In this document: in pieces, positions 1 through 12,012 of the stretch
Layout: the number at the start of each line of letters is the position of its first letter
Position numbering within the stretch: the first letter of the stretch is position 1
From: Sulfuriferula multivorans
GTDB taxonomy: Bacteria > Pseudomonadota > Gammaproteobacteria > Burkholderiales > Sulfuriferulaceae
DNA length: 47,417 nt
Reading direction: 5' to 3'
Assembly: GCF_003851125.1 (NCBI RefSeq)
Contig: NZ_BGOW01000046.1
Location: 1-47,417 of the forward strand
The notes under the pieces: generated by a model
What the model was told of the DNA's origin: nothing
Database searches by the model: none
What the model saw: the letters and a program-made list of their open reading frames with translations, nothing else
Position numbers and translations under genes: made by a program

Positions 1-220
1 AGATGTCATGTCGTTGATAGGCATCAGCCATTCGCGTCCACCGCAGTTTATGTAAAAAACTATTTTAACATATCACGTGACGACACTGTCTAGTACATTC
101 TTCTGGATGACACGAATCAATCGCTGCAAAGGCCTACTTCATGCGGCTTCAGACTGTGCGCAATTTTCGTTTCGCAAAGTACGGTAAAATCATGCTATTT
201 CAATCCCGGGCTTTTTTACC

Positions 221-3064
<2,844 letters not shown>

Positions 3065-3075
3065 GCGGCTACACC

Positions 3076-3447
3076 ATGTCCGACCTGAACGATCCACGCG
3101 TATTTTTCGCCGCCGAACGCACGCTGCTGGCCTGGAACCGCACCTGCCTCACGCTGATGGCATTCGGCTTTGTGGTCGAGCGCTTCGGCCTATTCCTGCA
3201 CATGCTCGCGCCGCAGATGCCCCAGCATCTAGAGCGCGGCATCTCGTTCTGGGTGGGACTGGGTTTCATCCTGCTCGGCAGCCTGATGGCCGTACTCGCA
3301 GTGATCCAGTACCGGCGTGTGCTGCGCACCCTCAAGCCGGTGGAAATCCCGGACGGTTACTGGATCAACATGGCAGCACTTTCCACCTTGTTACTCGCCG
3401 TGCTCGGCATGGTACTGTCCGCCTACCTGACCATAGGGCTGAAATAA
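3076..3447 (+). CDS. DUF202 (YidH-type) inner-membrane protein
   Basis: Small membrane protein of 123 residues. The N-terminus, with NDPRVFFAAERTLLAWNRT, is the characteristic DUF202/YidH opening, an amphipathic stretch before the first membrane helix. Three hydrophobic segments follow, at about residues 24-42, 55-77 and 97-119. The molecular function of this family is not established. It starts 11 nt after the acnA stop, so it is probably co-transcribed with acnA. The 58-nt gap to metG holds only an imperfect hairpin (about 3449-3475) without a U-tract. Confidence 0.8.
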   Translation: MSDLNDPRVFFAAERTLLAWNRTCLTLMAFGFVVERFGLFLHMLAPQMPQHLERGISFWVGLGFILLGSLMAVLAVIQYRRVLRTLKPVEIPDGYWINMAALSTLLLAVLGMVLSAYLTIGLK

Positions 3448-3505
3448 ATTTCGCGTATCGCTGCGATACGAAAACCCTCTCCCGTCCAATGAATAATCGA
3501 CTCCC

Positions 3506-5551
3506 ATGACCCGCAAAATTCTCGTCACCTCCGCCTTGCCCTACGCCAATGGCGCCATCCACCTCGGTCACCTGGTGGAATACATCCAGACCGATATCTG
3601 GGTGCGCTTCCAGAAAATGCACGGGCATGAATGCTATTACGTGTGCGCCGACGACACCCACGGCACGCCCATCATGCTGCGCGCCGAGAAGGAAGGCATC
3701 ACGCCGGAACAATTGATCGCGCGCGTGCATGGCGAGCACCTGCGCGATTTCACCGGCTTTCACGTCGGTTTCGACAGTTATCACTCGACCAATTCCGAGG
3801 AAAACTGCGAACTGTCCAGCACGGTCTATCTAAAGCTGCGCGAAGCCGGACTGATCGAGCAAAAGACCATCGAGCAATACTACGATCCAGTTCGGGAAAT
3901 GTTCCTGCCGGACCGCTTCATCAAGGGCCAGTGCCCAAAATGCGGCGCGCAGGATCAGTATGGCGACGGCTGCGAGGTATGCGGCGCGACCTATACGCCC
4001 ACCGACCTGGTCAACCCGGTGTCGGCTGTGTCCGGCAGCACGCCGGTACGGCGCGAATCCGAGCATTACTTCTTCAAGCTCGGTGCCTGCGAAGCGTTCC
4101 TGCGCGAATGGACACGCTCCGGCGCACTTCAGCAAGAGGCTGCCAACAAGCTGGACGAATGGTTTTCCGCGGGACTGCAAAACTGGGACATTTCACGCGA
4201 CGCGCCCTACTTCGGCTTTGAAATTCCCGACGCGCCGGGCAAATATTTTTACGTCTGGCTGGACGCACCTATCGGCTATATGGCCAGCTTCAAAAAACTC
4301 GCGGCGGAAAAAAACCTGGACTTTGACGCCTGGTGGCACAGTGATTCCGGCACCGAGCTATACCACTTCATCGGCAAGGACATCCTTTATTTCCACGCCC
4401 TGTTCTGGCCGGCCATGCTGAAAAACGCCGGCTACCGCACTCCGAACGGCGTGTTTGCGCACGGGTTTCTCACCGTCAACGGCGCCAAGATGTCCAAGTC
4501 GCGCGGGACCTTCATCACCGCCGAAAGCTACCTGGCCAGCGGCATGAACCCGGAATGGCTACGCTACTACTACGCCGCCAAGATCAACGGCAGCATGGAA
4601 GACCTGGATCTGAATCTGGCCGACTTCATCGCCCGGGTGAACAGCGACCTGGTGGGTAAATACGTCAATATCGCCAGCCGCACCGCGGGTTTCATCGCCA
4701 AGCGTTTTGACGGCAAACTGGCGGCCAGCCTGCCCGCCTCGGAATTGCTCGGCGAAGTTCAGCACGCCGCCACGCTCATCGGCGAATGCTACGAGACGCG
4801 CGAATACGGCAAAGCATTGCGCGAAATCATGCGTCTCACCGACCTGGCCAATCAGTACGTCAACGACAACAAACCCTGGGAACTGACCAAACAGAATGGT
4901 AGCGAGGCGCTGTTGCACGAAGTCTGCTCGGTCAGCGTCAACCTGTTCCGTCTGCTCACGCTTTATCTCAAACCGGTGCTGCCCAAGCTCGCCACCGAAG
5001 TGGAATCCTTCCTCAATATCGCCGCGCTGACCTGGACGGATGCCGGCACGCTGCTGACCAACCACAGCATCAACGCCTACAACCACTTGATGACGCGTGT
5101 CGAGCAGAAGCAGGTCGACGCTCTGGTGGCTGCCAACCAGCAAAGCCTGGAACCCACAGCCGAGACCCATTCTCCGGCACGGCACGCCGAGGCACAAGCC
5201 CACACCATCGCGCCGATTGCCGACACCATCACGGTAGATGATTTCGCCAGGATCGACCTGCGCGTGGCAAAAATCGTCAACGCCGAGCACGTGGAAGGCG
5301 CGGACAAGCTGATTCGCCTGACCCTGGACATCGGCGAAGGCAAAACCCGCAATGTTTTTGCCGGCATCAAATCCGCCTACGACCCGGAAAAATTGATCGG
5401 CCGCATGACCGTGATGGTCGCCAATCTGGCGCCGCGCAAGATGAAATTCGGCGTTTCCGAAGGCATGGTATTGGCCGCTTCAGGCGAAACGCCGGGCTTA
5501 TATATCCTGTCGCCGGATGACGGCGCAGTACCCGGGATGCGAGTGAAATAA
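3506..5551 (+). CDS. metG: Methionyl-tRNA synthetase
   Basis: Charges tRNA-Met with methionine in the cytoplasm. The protein has 681 residues, the size of the long dimeric bacterial form. Class I signatures are present: HLGH at residues 19-22 (the HIGH motif) and KMSKS at 328-332. A zinc knuckle has four cysteines, C143/C146 and C156/C159, as in the E. coli-type enzyme. After the anticodon-binding helical domain there is a linker (about 540-575) and a C-terminal EMAPII/Trbp111-like tRNA-binding domain (about 577-681, with [13 protein letters not shown]). The ATG at 3506 gives the family N-terminus ([13 protein letters not shown]). No clear intrinsic terminator lies before the convergent LysR gene 68 nt downstream. 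Confidence 0.97.
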   Translation: MTRKILVTSALPYANGAIHLGHLVEYIQTDIWVRFQKMHGHECYYVCADDTHGTPIMLRAEKEGITPEQLIARVHGEHLRDFTGFHVGFDSYHSTNSEENCELSSTVYLKLREAGLIEQKTIEQYYDPVREMFLPDRFIKGQCPKCGAQDQYGDGCEVCGATYTPTDLVNPVSAVSGSTPVRRESEHYFFKLGACEAFLREWTRSGALQQEAANKLDEWFSAGLQNWDISRDAPYFGFEIPDAPGKYFYVWLDAPIGYMASFKKLAAEKNLDFDAWWHSDSGTELYHFIGKDILYFHALFWPAMLKNAGYRTPNGVFAHGFLTVNGAKMSKSRGTFITAESYLASGMNPEWLRYYYAAKINGSMEDLDLNLADFIARVNSDLVGKYVNIASRTAGFIAKRFDGKLAASLPASELLGEVQHAATLIGECYETREYGKALREIMRLTDLANQYVNDNKPWELTKQNGSEALLHEVCSVSVNLFRLLTLYLKPVLPKLATEVESFLNIAALTWTDAGTLLTNHSINAYNHLMTRVEQKQVDALVAANQQSLEPTAETHSPARHAEAQAHTIAPIADTITVDDFARIDLRVAKIVNAEHVEGADKLIRLTLDIGEGKTRNVFAGIKSAYDPEKLIGRMTVMVANLAPRKMKFGVSEGMVLAASGETPGLYILSPDDGAVPGMRVK

Positions 5552-5619
5552 GACGGTCATGCCTTTTTTCCTGTTCCCTGCGCGGCAAAAATCATCTTGC
5601 CGGCATTCGCGCGCCATCT

Positions 5620-6504
5620 TCAGAAGCTTAGGCTGGTATCTGTATCCATAGTCTGTCCACGCCGCTCCTCTCGTCCCAGAAGCCGCAAACCTGTCAGCGC
5701 CTGCTGCAGAAAATCATCATTGCGTGACAGGGGATACACCATGTGCGCAGTCACCGAGAAATGGGGGGTGTCAGGCACACGGTGCAAGCGCTTTTTGGCA
5801 AGAAGCGCGCGGATCATACGCAGCGGAAAGTACCCCGAGCCGCCCGATGTCAACAGTTGCTGGATGCCTAGCCAACCAACGTTTGCGCTCAGCGCCGGAG
5901 GCGGATGGTCAGGAAAATGCAGGGAGAACTGGTGAAAGAATTCCGTGCCCCAGTCCACATGGACATAACCGGGATCGGGCCAGGGGCGCATCCTGTCGGT
6001 CGTTACCAATATCAGTGTTTCATCAAACAAGCGCTCCAGGCCCAGTCCCGGACGCGCTTCGGGCGTGTACATCAAGCCGATATCCAGTGTGTTCTGCACC
6101 AGGCCCTGCATGATATCCTGCTCGAAACCGATCTCCAGGCGCAAGGAAACCGCTGGAGCAGTTTCTCGCATCCATGCCACCCAGCGTGATAAAAAACCTT
6201 CCCATAAAGCGATCCGTCCGCTGACGGTCAAGCCGCCCGAATAACCATCCGGCAAACCCACATCTTGCCTGGCGATATCCGCGGTGCGCACCAGCGTCTG
6301 AGCGTGGCGCACGAAGCGGTGCCCGGCTGCAGTCAATGCCGCACCCTGCTTGCCCCGGCTGAATAATTTAGCGCCCAGTTTCTTTTCCAGATTCTGGATA
6401 CGGGCACTCACAGTAGATTGGGTAACGTGTAGTTTTTCGGCTGCACCCAGGAAATTCCCTATGGCTACCACATGGAGAAAAGTACGCGCCTGTTCTATAT
6501 CCAT
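5620..6504 (-). CDS. LysR-family transcriptional regulator
   Basis: Predicted DNA-binding regulator of 294 residues. The N-terminal winged helix-turn-helix (about residues 1-60: ARTFLHVVAIGNFLGAAEKLHVTQSTVSARIQNLE) is typical of LysR proteins, and a periplasmic-binding-protein-like effector domain fills the rest. It is transcribed divergently from the maleylacetoacetate-isomerase-like gene at 6750, the classic LysR arrangement, so that gene and the HPP gene behind it are plausible targets. The intergenic region contains a perfect GATAC-AAA-GTATC dyad (6519-6531) just upstream of this gene. The effector is unknown. Confidence 0.88.
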   Translation of the reverse strand: MDIEQARTFLHVVAIGNFLGAAEKLHVTQSTVSARIQNLEKKLGAKLFSRGKQGAALTAAGHRFVRHAQTLVRTADIARQDVGLPDGYSGGLTVSGRIALWEGFLSRWVAWMRETAPAVSLRLEIGFEQDIMQGLVQNTLDIGLMYTPEARPGLGLERLFDETLILVTTDRMRPWPDPGYVHVDWGTEFFHQFSLHFPDHPPPALSANVGWLGIQQLLTSGGSGYFPLRMIRALLAKKRLHRVPDTPHFSVTAHMVYPLSRNDDFLQQALTGLRLLGREERRGQTMDTDTSLSF

Positions 6505-6518
6505 CTATCGATAATTCC

Positions 6519-6531
6519 GATACAAAGTATC
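6519..6531. promoter_or_regulatory. Dyad GATAC-AAA-GTATC in the LysR/GST divergent region
   Basis: Perfect 5-bp inverted repeat with a 3-nt spacer, 15 nt upstream of the LysR start codon, in an AT-rich stretch. It contains a T-N(n)-A type core as in LysR boxes, so it could be the regulator's own operator. The 245-bp divergent region shows no other clear element. Evidence is symmetry and position only. Confidence 0.35.
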
Positions 6532-6749
6532 ATAATATTTCGTTTTTCTTATAAATAAAAGCATCTTAAACTGCCTGACTTTCAGGCGCCTTCAAGGTCG
6601 ACATCAAGGACGGCGCCCTCGGAGCTTGACCATTCCCCCCTGAGCACATATCGACGGGATATCAAAGACCGGCGTTTGATCTTGCCTGAAAGGACAATTC
6701 GCTCAGCGCCAGGTGGATCACAATCTTGGATCATTACAGGAGCCATACC

Positions 6750-7394
6750 ATGCAACTCTTCAGTTTTTTCAGCAGTTCAACCGCCTTCCGGGTCCGTATC
6801 GCTCTTGCGCTCAAAGGGGTTAGCTATGAATACCGAGCCGTAAATCTGCGCGCCGGCGAGCAACATCAGCAGGCATTCCTTGACCGCAATCCTTCAGGCG
6901 GCGTCCCGGTGCTGGTTGATGGGGATGTCAGCCTCGGCCAATCACTGGCCATTCTGGATTATCTTGATAGCCGCTATCCGGAGCCCCGCCTGACTCCCGC
7001 AGATCCGATACTACGTGCGCGAGTACTGGAACTGGTTAATGTAATTGCCTGTGATATCCATCCCGTCAACAACCTGCGGGTGCAACTGTATTTGAAAAAC
7101 ATCCTGGGCGTGACCGAAGAGCAGAAAAATATCTGGTACCGGCACTGGGTAGAACAGGGTTTTGACATAGTGGAGTGTTTACTCGCACGCCAGGACGACG
7201 CACCTTACTGCTTTGGTAACCAACCCACCTTGGCCGATTGTTGCCTGGTACCCCAGGTATGGAGTGCAGCGCGCGCAGGCTGCGATATCGCGGCTTATCC
7301 ACGTATCGATCGGATCTATCGCCATTGCATGGCTCAGCCCGCTTTTATACAAGCAGCACCAGAACAACAGGCTGATGCGCCGCAGCAAACCTGA
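6750..7394 (+). CDS. Maleylacetoacetate isomerase-like (zeta-class) glutathione S-transferase
   Basis: Cytosolic GST-fold enzyme of 214 residues, closest in appearance to maleylacetoacetate isomerase, which uses glutathione to isomerise maleylacetoacetate to fumarylacetoacetate. The thioredoxin-like half begins MQLFSFFSSSTAFRVRIAL; zeta-class enzymes usually have SSCSxRVRIAL, so the usual Cys is a Ser here. The NPSGGVPVLVDGD and SLAILDYLD glutathione-site motifs follow, then an all-helical C-terminal half. The ATG at 6750 is chosen over a TTG at 6726 because CAGGAG at 6737-6742 lies at the right distance. No tyrosine or homogentisate genes are adjacent, so the physiological substrate is uncertain. 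Confidence 0.82.
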   Translation: MQLFSFFSSSTAFRVRIALALKGVSYEYRAVNLRAGEQHQQAFLDRNPSGGVPVLVDGDVSLGQSLAILDYLDSRYPEPRLTPADPILRARVLELVNVIACDIHPVNNLRVQLYLKNILGVTEEQKNIWYRHWVEQGFDIVECLLARQDDAPYCFGNQPTLADCCLVPQVWSAARAGCDIAAYPRIDRIYRHCMAQPAFIQAAPEQQADAPQQT

Positions 7395-7488
7395 TTCGCG
7401 CGCCACGGGGTTAAACGGCTTTACCAACCGATCCAGCCGCTATTCGCGTAAAACTATCCAACACTATCGTATTAAAGCATCGTCATCA

Positions 7489-8193
7489 ATGAAGCACATT
7501 ATAAAAAACCTTGGCATTACTCCCTCGCACCAGTTGCCCTTGCCCGGTCACCGTGAAAAATGGATTTCCGGCTTGGGTGGCGCAGTGGGTATTGCCCTGA
7601 CGCTATGGATCAGCCAGTGGGTTCCGGGCCAACATGCAATTCTGATCGTAGCATCGATGGGCGCCAGTGCCGTATTGCTTTTTGCCGCCCCGCATAGCGC
7701 ATTTTCCACGCCGTGGGCAGTTCTGGGGGGGCATGTTAGCTCTGCACTGATCGGGATTGCATGTGCGTGGCTCGTACCCAATCTATTCATTGCCACACCG
7801 CTGGCACTCGGACTGTCCATTGTTTGTATGTACTACTTGCATTGCATCCATCCGCCGGGCGGTGCCACTGCTTTTATCGCAGTGATGGGCGGACCGGAGA
7901 TTCACGCGATGGGGTTCGGCTACGCACTTTTTCCCATCCTGGTGAATGCCGGCATTCTGGTAGCGGCAGCGATGGTCTTTAACCATCTATTCCGCGCTAA
8001 ACAGGAAGCTCACATAGCGGAAGTAGAATCCCATCTGCATCTGCCGGAGAAATATCTTATTCGGCACAGTGATTTGGTCTACGCCTTGTCGGAGATTCAG
8101 TCCTACATAGACGTGAGCGAAGAAGATTTGTTGCGTGTTTACAATCTGGCGACAGAGCATGCGCATCCCGGCGAAATGGTGAGGGATAAATGA
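7489..8193 (+). CDS. HPP-family integral membrane protein
   Basis: Protein of 234 residues with about four membrane helices between residues 20 and 165. It carries the family signature CIHPPGGATAF, with His121-Pro122-Pro123. A short cytoplasmic tail follows (about 170-234, VESHLHLPEKYLIRHSDLVYALSEIQ). HPP proteins have been linked to nitrite transport in chloroplasts and cyanobacteria; the role in proteobacteria is unclear. No CBS domains are present, unlike some relatives. The ATG at 7489 starts the hydrophobic protein, and upstream in-frame sequence overlaps the GST gene out of frame and does not look like coding sequence. The gene probably shares a transcript with the GST gene, 94 nt away. 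Confidence 0.75.
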   Translation: MKHIIKNLGITPSHQLPLPGHREKWISGLGGAVGIALTLWISQWVPGQHAILIVASMGASAVLLFAAPHSAFSTPWAVLGGHVSSALIGIACAWLVPNLFIATPLALGLSIVCMYYLHCIHPPGGATAFIAVMGGPEIHAMGFGYALFPILVNAGILVAAAMVFNHLFRAKQEAHIAEVESHLHLPEKYLIRHSDLVYALSEIQSYIDVSEEDLLRVYNLATEHAHPGEMVRDK

Positions 8194-8247
8194 TTTCCCG
8201 TATGCCAAAGTGGGGTAGCCGACCAGATCTTTCTTGAAATTCAGGAC

Positions 8248-8279
8248 AAAAAAATGCCCGGCGCGTAACGCTGCCGGGC
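8248..8279 (-). terminator. Intrinsic terminator of the putative sRNA
   Basis: Read on the minus strand: GCCCGGC ... GCCGGGC stem (outer 7 bp, then 3 inner bp with one bulge, loop UUA) followed by A and seven U residues. The run of A on the plus strand is at 8248-8254. On the plus strand there is no U-tract, so it acts on minus-strand transcripts only. Confidence 0.8.
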
Positions 8280-8348
8280 GAAATCCTCTTATTAAGGAGG
8301 AGGAGGAGACAACACTGAGCTCTTGGGAAAGAGCTGAAGATCAGCGTT
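8248..8348 (-). ncRNA. Putative small RNA with tandem anti-Shine-Dalgarno (CUCC) repeats
   Basis: On the minus strand this gap carries a promoter-like sequence, a structured segment of about 100 nt and an intrinsic terminator, with no convincing ORF. The predicted RNA starts near 8348. It has a 5' hairpin AGCUCUU-UCCC-AAGAGCU (8318-8335), then a CU-rich tract CUCCUCCUCCUCCUU (8294-8308) that is complementary to GGAG ribosome binding sites. It ends in a GC-rich hairpin plus seven U residues (8279-8248). It lies downstream of dnaE but has its own promoter-like element, and dnaE has a separate terminator at 8451-8478. CU-rich, anti-SD-bearing sRNAs are known in several proteobacteria; I cannot assign this one to a named family. 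Expression is inferred, not seen. Confidence 0.6.
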
Positions 8349-8354
8349 ATAAGA

Positions 8355-8383
8355 ATTTTCTAATATTATTACTTTCATGTCAA
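8355..8383 (-). promoter_or_regulatory. Putative sigma-70 promoter of the sRNA
   Basis: Minus strand: perfect -35 TTGACA at 8378-8383, 17-nt spacer, then GAAAAT at 8355-8360 as a weak -10. An alternative -10, TATAAC (8346-8351), would go with a poor -35. Either choice places the start near 8339-8348. The surrounding DNA is very AT-rich. Confidence 0.5.
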
Positions 8384-8450
8384 TTAATTTTCGAAAATTT
8401 CTTGCACAGATCGATCAGAAATCATTATCTATTTGATTTATTGTGGAAAT

Positions 8451-8478
8451 AAAAAACGGGTGGAAAATCACCCGTTTT
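8451..8478. terminator. Bidirectional intrinsic terminator after dnaE
   Basis: AAAACGGGTG (8453-8462), loop GAAAAT, CACCCGTTTT (8469-8478): a 10-bp perfect stem flanked by A and T runs on both sides. It lies 19 nt past the dnaE stop and would also stop plus-strand read-through from the HPP gene. Confidence 0.85.
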
Positions 8479-8497
8479 GATTTGCATAGAGTCCGGC

Positions 8498-11400
8498 TCA
8501 GAACTCGACTCGAACATTATCGCGGCTTAACCAGCCATTCAGTCCTTCGAGCAAACCATCATGCAGTTCCACGCGCCAGTTGTCGCCCAGTGCCAGTTCG
8601 CAGGCAGCCGGGCCATTGTGATATGCAATTCGTACCGGGCAACCGCCTTCCTGGGAGCGGTACGGCTGCAGTATGTCCAATAGCTTGCCGGCGCTGGATT
8701 GCCCGTTCATGGCAAGCTTGAGCGATTTTGCATAACGGGTACGCGCAGCGGCGAGGTCGTAGAGCTTGTCCACCATTACGCGCAAGCCACCCGAGTAATC
8801 GTCTTTCGACACCTTGCCTTCTACCAACAACAAGCGGTCTTCCTTGAGCCACTCACGATGCCGCTCGAATACCTCATTGAAGACCGGCACTTCGAGCGTT
8901 GCTGTTCCATCATCCAATTGGACAAAGGCCATTTTTCCGCGCCGCGTCATCTGCGCGCGCAACGCCGAGATAATGCCTACCAGCAATACCGGCTGAGGAC
9001 TGGGTGCAACATCCTTCAGGCGCAGTTTAGCCAGCCCGGCCAGTTCGGGCGCGTATGCATCGAACGGATGCCCGCTGAAATAAAACCCCAAAGCGGTTTT
9101 TTCCTGCAGCAATTTCTCTTTCTCATGCCAGCGCGGCACATCCGCCAGAGATGGTTGACTGTCCGGATGATTGTCGAGGTCACCAAACAGGCTAACCTGA
9201 TTGATATCTGCGGCAGCCTGCTCGGCTATTTCCAGGGCCATACCGACCGAAGCCAGGAGTGCCGCGCGGTGATCGTCGCTACTGTCGAAGGCGCCGGCAC
9301 GAATCAGCGATTCCAGGGTGCGCCGGTTCACACTGCGCTTGTCCACACGCCGTACAAGATCGAACAGATCCTTAAATGGACCGTCTTTTTCGCGTGCCGC
9401 AACAATGGCGCTGATCGCTGCCTCGCCGGTCCCTTTAACTGCACCCAGACCGTAACGGATCTGTTTGTCATTTTCCGGGGCAAAGCGGTAACCGGACAGG
9501 TTGATATCCGGCGGCAATACCTCCAGACCATTGGCCACGGTATCTTCGTAGAAATTTTTCACCTTGTCCGTGGCATCCATATCCGCGGATAAGGTGGCGG
9601 CCATGAATGCCGCCGGATAGTGAGCCTTTAGATAGGCCGTGTGATAAGCCACCAGCGCATAGGCGGCCGAGTGTGATTTATTGAAGCCATAGCCGGCGAA
9701 CTTCTCCATCAAGTCGAAGATGTAAGTAGCCTGCTTGGCATCGATTCCTTTTGCTACCGCACCGTTGACGAAAATATCACGGTGCTCGGCCATCTCTTCA
9801 GCCTTTTTCTTACCCATGGCACGACGCAGCAAGTCGGCCGAGCCCAGCGTATAGCCGCCCATGACCTGGGCGATCTGCATCACCTGCTCTTGATAAACAA
9901 TCACGCCGTAGGTGGGCTTGAGGGTGTCTTCCAGCGTGGGATGCATGTAGTCCACACGTGCCTTGCCGTGCTTGCGGTTGATGAAGTCGTCCACCATGCC
10001 CGACTCCAGCGGACCGGGACGGAACAGTGCCACCAACGCCACCACGTCCTCGAAACAATCCGGTTGCAAGCGCCGGATCAAATCTTTCATGCCACGCGAT
10101 TCGAGCTGGAATACCGCTGTGGTATTGCAGGCCTTCAGCAGCGCGTAGCTGCGCCTATCATTCAATGGCAGGGTTTCCAGGCTGAATGGTGCTTTGCCAT
10201 CGGGCGACAATGCTGCGACATAACGCATCGCCCAATCAAGAATGGTCAACGTGCGCAGGCCCAGGAAGTCGAATTTCACCAGACCTGCTTTTTCCACATC
10301 GTCCTTGTCGAACTGCGACACGGCAGAATCCGAGCCTTCGGCAATGTAGAGCGGGCAAAAATCGGTAAGCTTGCCCGGCGCGATCAGCACCCCGCCTGCA
10401 TGCATGCCAACGTTGCGGGTCAGATCTTCCAGCTTCTGCGCCAGGTCGAACAACTCGCGCACGTCTTCCTCGTTATCGTAACGATCCTTGAGTTGCGGTT
10501 CGGTTTCCAGGGCTTTTTGCAACGAGACCGGCTTGACTCCCTCAATTGGCACCAGCTTGGAGAGCTGGTCGCACAGGAGATAGGGCATGTCCAGCACGCG
10601 CCCGACGTCGCGGATCACCGATTTGGAACCGAGGGTGCCAAAGGTCACGATCTGCGATACGGCCTCGCGCCCGTACTTGTCCTTGACGTAGTTGATGACG
10701 CGCTCGCGCCCGTCCTGGCAGAAGTCCACGTCGAAGTCAGGCATGGACACCCGCTCCGGGTTCAGGAATCGCTCGAACAGCAGGTCGTACGGGATCGGGT
10801 CGATGTCGGTAATGCCAAGCACATAAGCCACCAATGAACCCGCACCGGAGCCACGTCCCGGCCCCACCGGCACGCCGTTATGTTTGGCCCAGTTGATAAA
10901 GTCTGCCACGATCAGGAAATAGCCGGGAAAACCCATCTGGATAATGGTGCCGAGCTCGAATTCCAGACGTTCCTGATATTCCGGGTAACGTTTTTCGCGT
11001 TCGGCAACGTCTGGGTACAGCAACGCCATGCGCCCAGCCAGCCCTTCCTGGGAACGTTCCCGCAAGTGCTCATCGAGTGTCATGCCCGCTGGCGTGGGGA
11101 ATTGCGGCAGCATGCTTTTCCCCAGTTCCATGCTCAGCGAGCAGCGTTTGGCAATTTCTACACTGTTGGTCAGCGCTTCGGGAATATCGGCGAACAGCGC
11201 CGTCATTTCCGCCCGGGTTTTGAAATACTGTTCCTCGGTAAACATGCGCGGACGGCGACGATCGGCCAGCAATGCACCTTCCGCGATGCACACGCGCGCC
11301 TCGTGCGCCTTGAAATCCTGGCGTTCGGGAAACTGTATGGGATGGGTAGCCACCACCGGCAAATCCAGCGCCAGCGCCAACGGCAGCGTGGCCTGCAGAC

Positions 11401-11944
11401 AGTTTTCAGCCTCGACATGGCCGCTACGCTGGATTTCCAGGTAATAGCGATCGGGGAACAGCGCCGCCCAGCGGCTGGCCGCAGCTTGCGCCGTGTCCTT
11501 ATTACCCGCCAGCAGCGCCTGCCCCACATCGCCCAATTGCGCGCCGGACAGGGCAATCAGCCCGGTGGTACCGCTTTCACCAAACCATGTCTGGCGCAGT
11601 TCCGCACGACCGCGATACATGTTTTCACGGTAGGCGCGGGTCAGCAATTCAGACAGACGGCGAAAGCCGTCGCGGTTTTGCGCCAGCAGCAAAAGGCGAC
11701 TGGGCCGATCGCGATCGGAGTCATTGCTCATCCACACGTCGCAGCCCAGGATGGGCTTGACGCCCTGGCTGCGCGCGGATTGATAAAACTTCACCATCCC
11801 GAATAAATTGGATAGGTCGGTTAAGGCCAGCGCAGGCATGGCATCCGCCACGGCGCGCTGCACCGCGTCGTCGATGCGTACGATGCCGTCGCTGATGGAG
11901 TATTCGGAATGCAGGCGGAGATGGATAAACTCGGGATCGGGCAT
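8498..11944 (-). CDS. dnaE: DNA polymerase III alpha subunit
   Basis: Catalytic subunit of the replicative polymerase (C-family), 1148 residues, close to the usual 1150-1180. The N-terminal PHP domain opens with FIHLRLHSEYSISDG. The palm acidic residues are visible: Asp403 and Asp405 in PDFDVDFCQDGRERV, and Asp559 in KFDFLGLRTLTI. The finger and thumb regions, the GYGFNKSHSAAYA motif, a helix-hairpin-helix region and an OB-fold (about 960-1050, PVLLVGIISALRAQMTRRGK) follow in order. The ATG at 11944 is the only sensible start. The gene is divergent from trhO with a 68-bp gap, stands alone, and ends at a strong hairpin terminator. The C-terminus, after the OB domain, is shorter than in E. coli. 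Confidence 0.97.
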   Translation of the reverse strand: MPDPEFIHLRLHSEYSISDGIVRIDDAVQRAVADAMPALALTDLSNLFGMVKFYQSARSQGVKPILGCDVWMSNDSDRDRPSRLLLLAQNRDGFRRLSELLTRAYRENMYRGRAELRQTWFGESGTTGLIALSGAQLGDVGQALLAGNKDTAQAAASRWAALFPDRYYLEIQRSGHVEAENCLQATLPLALALDLPVVATHPIQFPERQDFKAHEARVCIAEGALLADRRRPRMFTEEQYFKTRAEMTALFADIPEALTNSVEIAKRCSLSMELGKSMLPQFPTPAGMTLDEHLRERSQEGLAGRMALLYPDVAEREKRYPEYQERLEFELGTIIQMGFPGYFLIVADFINWAKHNGVPVGPGRGSGAGSLVAYVLGITDIDPIPYDLLFERFLNPERVSMPDFDVDFCQDGRERVINYVKDKYGREAVSQIVTFGTLGSKSVIRDVGRVLDMPYLLCDQLSKLVPIEGVKPVSLQKALETEPQLKDRYDNEEDVRELFDLAQKLEDLTRNVGMHAGGVLIAPGKLTDFCPLYIAEGSDSAVSQFDKDDVEKAGLVKFDFLGLRTLTILDWAMRYVAALSPDGKAPFSLETLPLNDRRSYALLKACNTTAVFQLESRGMKDLIRRLQPDCFEDVVALVALFRPGPLESGMVDDFINRKHGKARVDYMHPTLEDTLKPTYGVIVYQEQVMQIAQVMGGYTLGSADLLRRAMGKKKAEEMAEHRDIFVNGAVAKGIDAKQATYIFDLMEKFAGYGFNKSHSAAYALVAYHTAYLKAHYPAAFMAATLSADMDATDKVKNFYEDTVANGLEVLPPDINLSGYRFAPENDKQIRYGLGAVKGTGEAAISAIVAAREKDGPFKDLFDLVRRVDKRSVNRRTLESLIRAGAFDSSDDHRAALLASVGMALEIAEQAAADINQVSLFGDLDNHPDSQPSLADVPRWHEKEKLLQEKTALGFYFSGHPFDAYAPELAGLAKLRLKDVAPSPQPVLLVGIISALRAQMTRRGKMAFVQLDDGTATLEVPVFNEVFERHREWLKEDRLLLVEGKVSKDDYSGGLRVMVDKLYDLAAARTRYAKSLKLAMNGQSSAGKLLDILQPYRSQEGGCPVRIAYHNGPAACELALGDNWRVELHDGLLEGLNGWLSRDNVRVEF

Positions 11945-11972
11945 CTGCTGATTTTACCCGGTTGCGGCAGGG

Positions 11973-11978
11973 TATAAT
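11973..11978 (+). promoter_or_regulatory. -10-like element of trhO
   Basis: Perfect TATAAT 35 nt upstream of the trhO start, in the dnaE/trhO divergent gap. No good -35 hexamer lies 16-18 nt upstream (GATTTT at best), so this is a moderate call. Confidence 0.4.
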
Positions 11979-12012
11979 ACCGTCTGTTTATAAGCCTTTG
12001 AATCTCCGAATC

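Noticed and set aside
3449..3475. Hairpin between the DUF202 gene and metG as a terminator.
   Set aside because: The loop is too small in the best pairing and there is no U-tract on the plus strand.
8234..8452. Possible 72-codon gene on the plus strand between HPP and dnaE.
   Set aside because: It runs through the terminator hairpin and the AT-rich promoter of the putative sRNA, has no ribosome binding site and no protein-like composition.
8699..11806. Several plus-strand open frames opposite dnaE (8699-9592, 9782-10837, 10880-11806).
   Set aside because: Antisense shadows of dnaE with composition typical of GC-rich reverse frames and no family resemblance.
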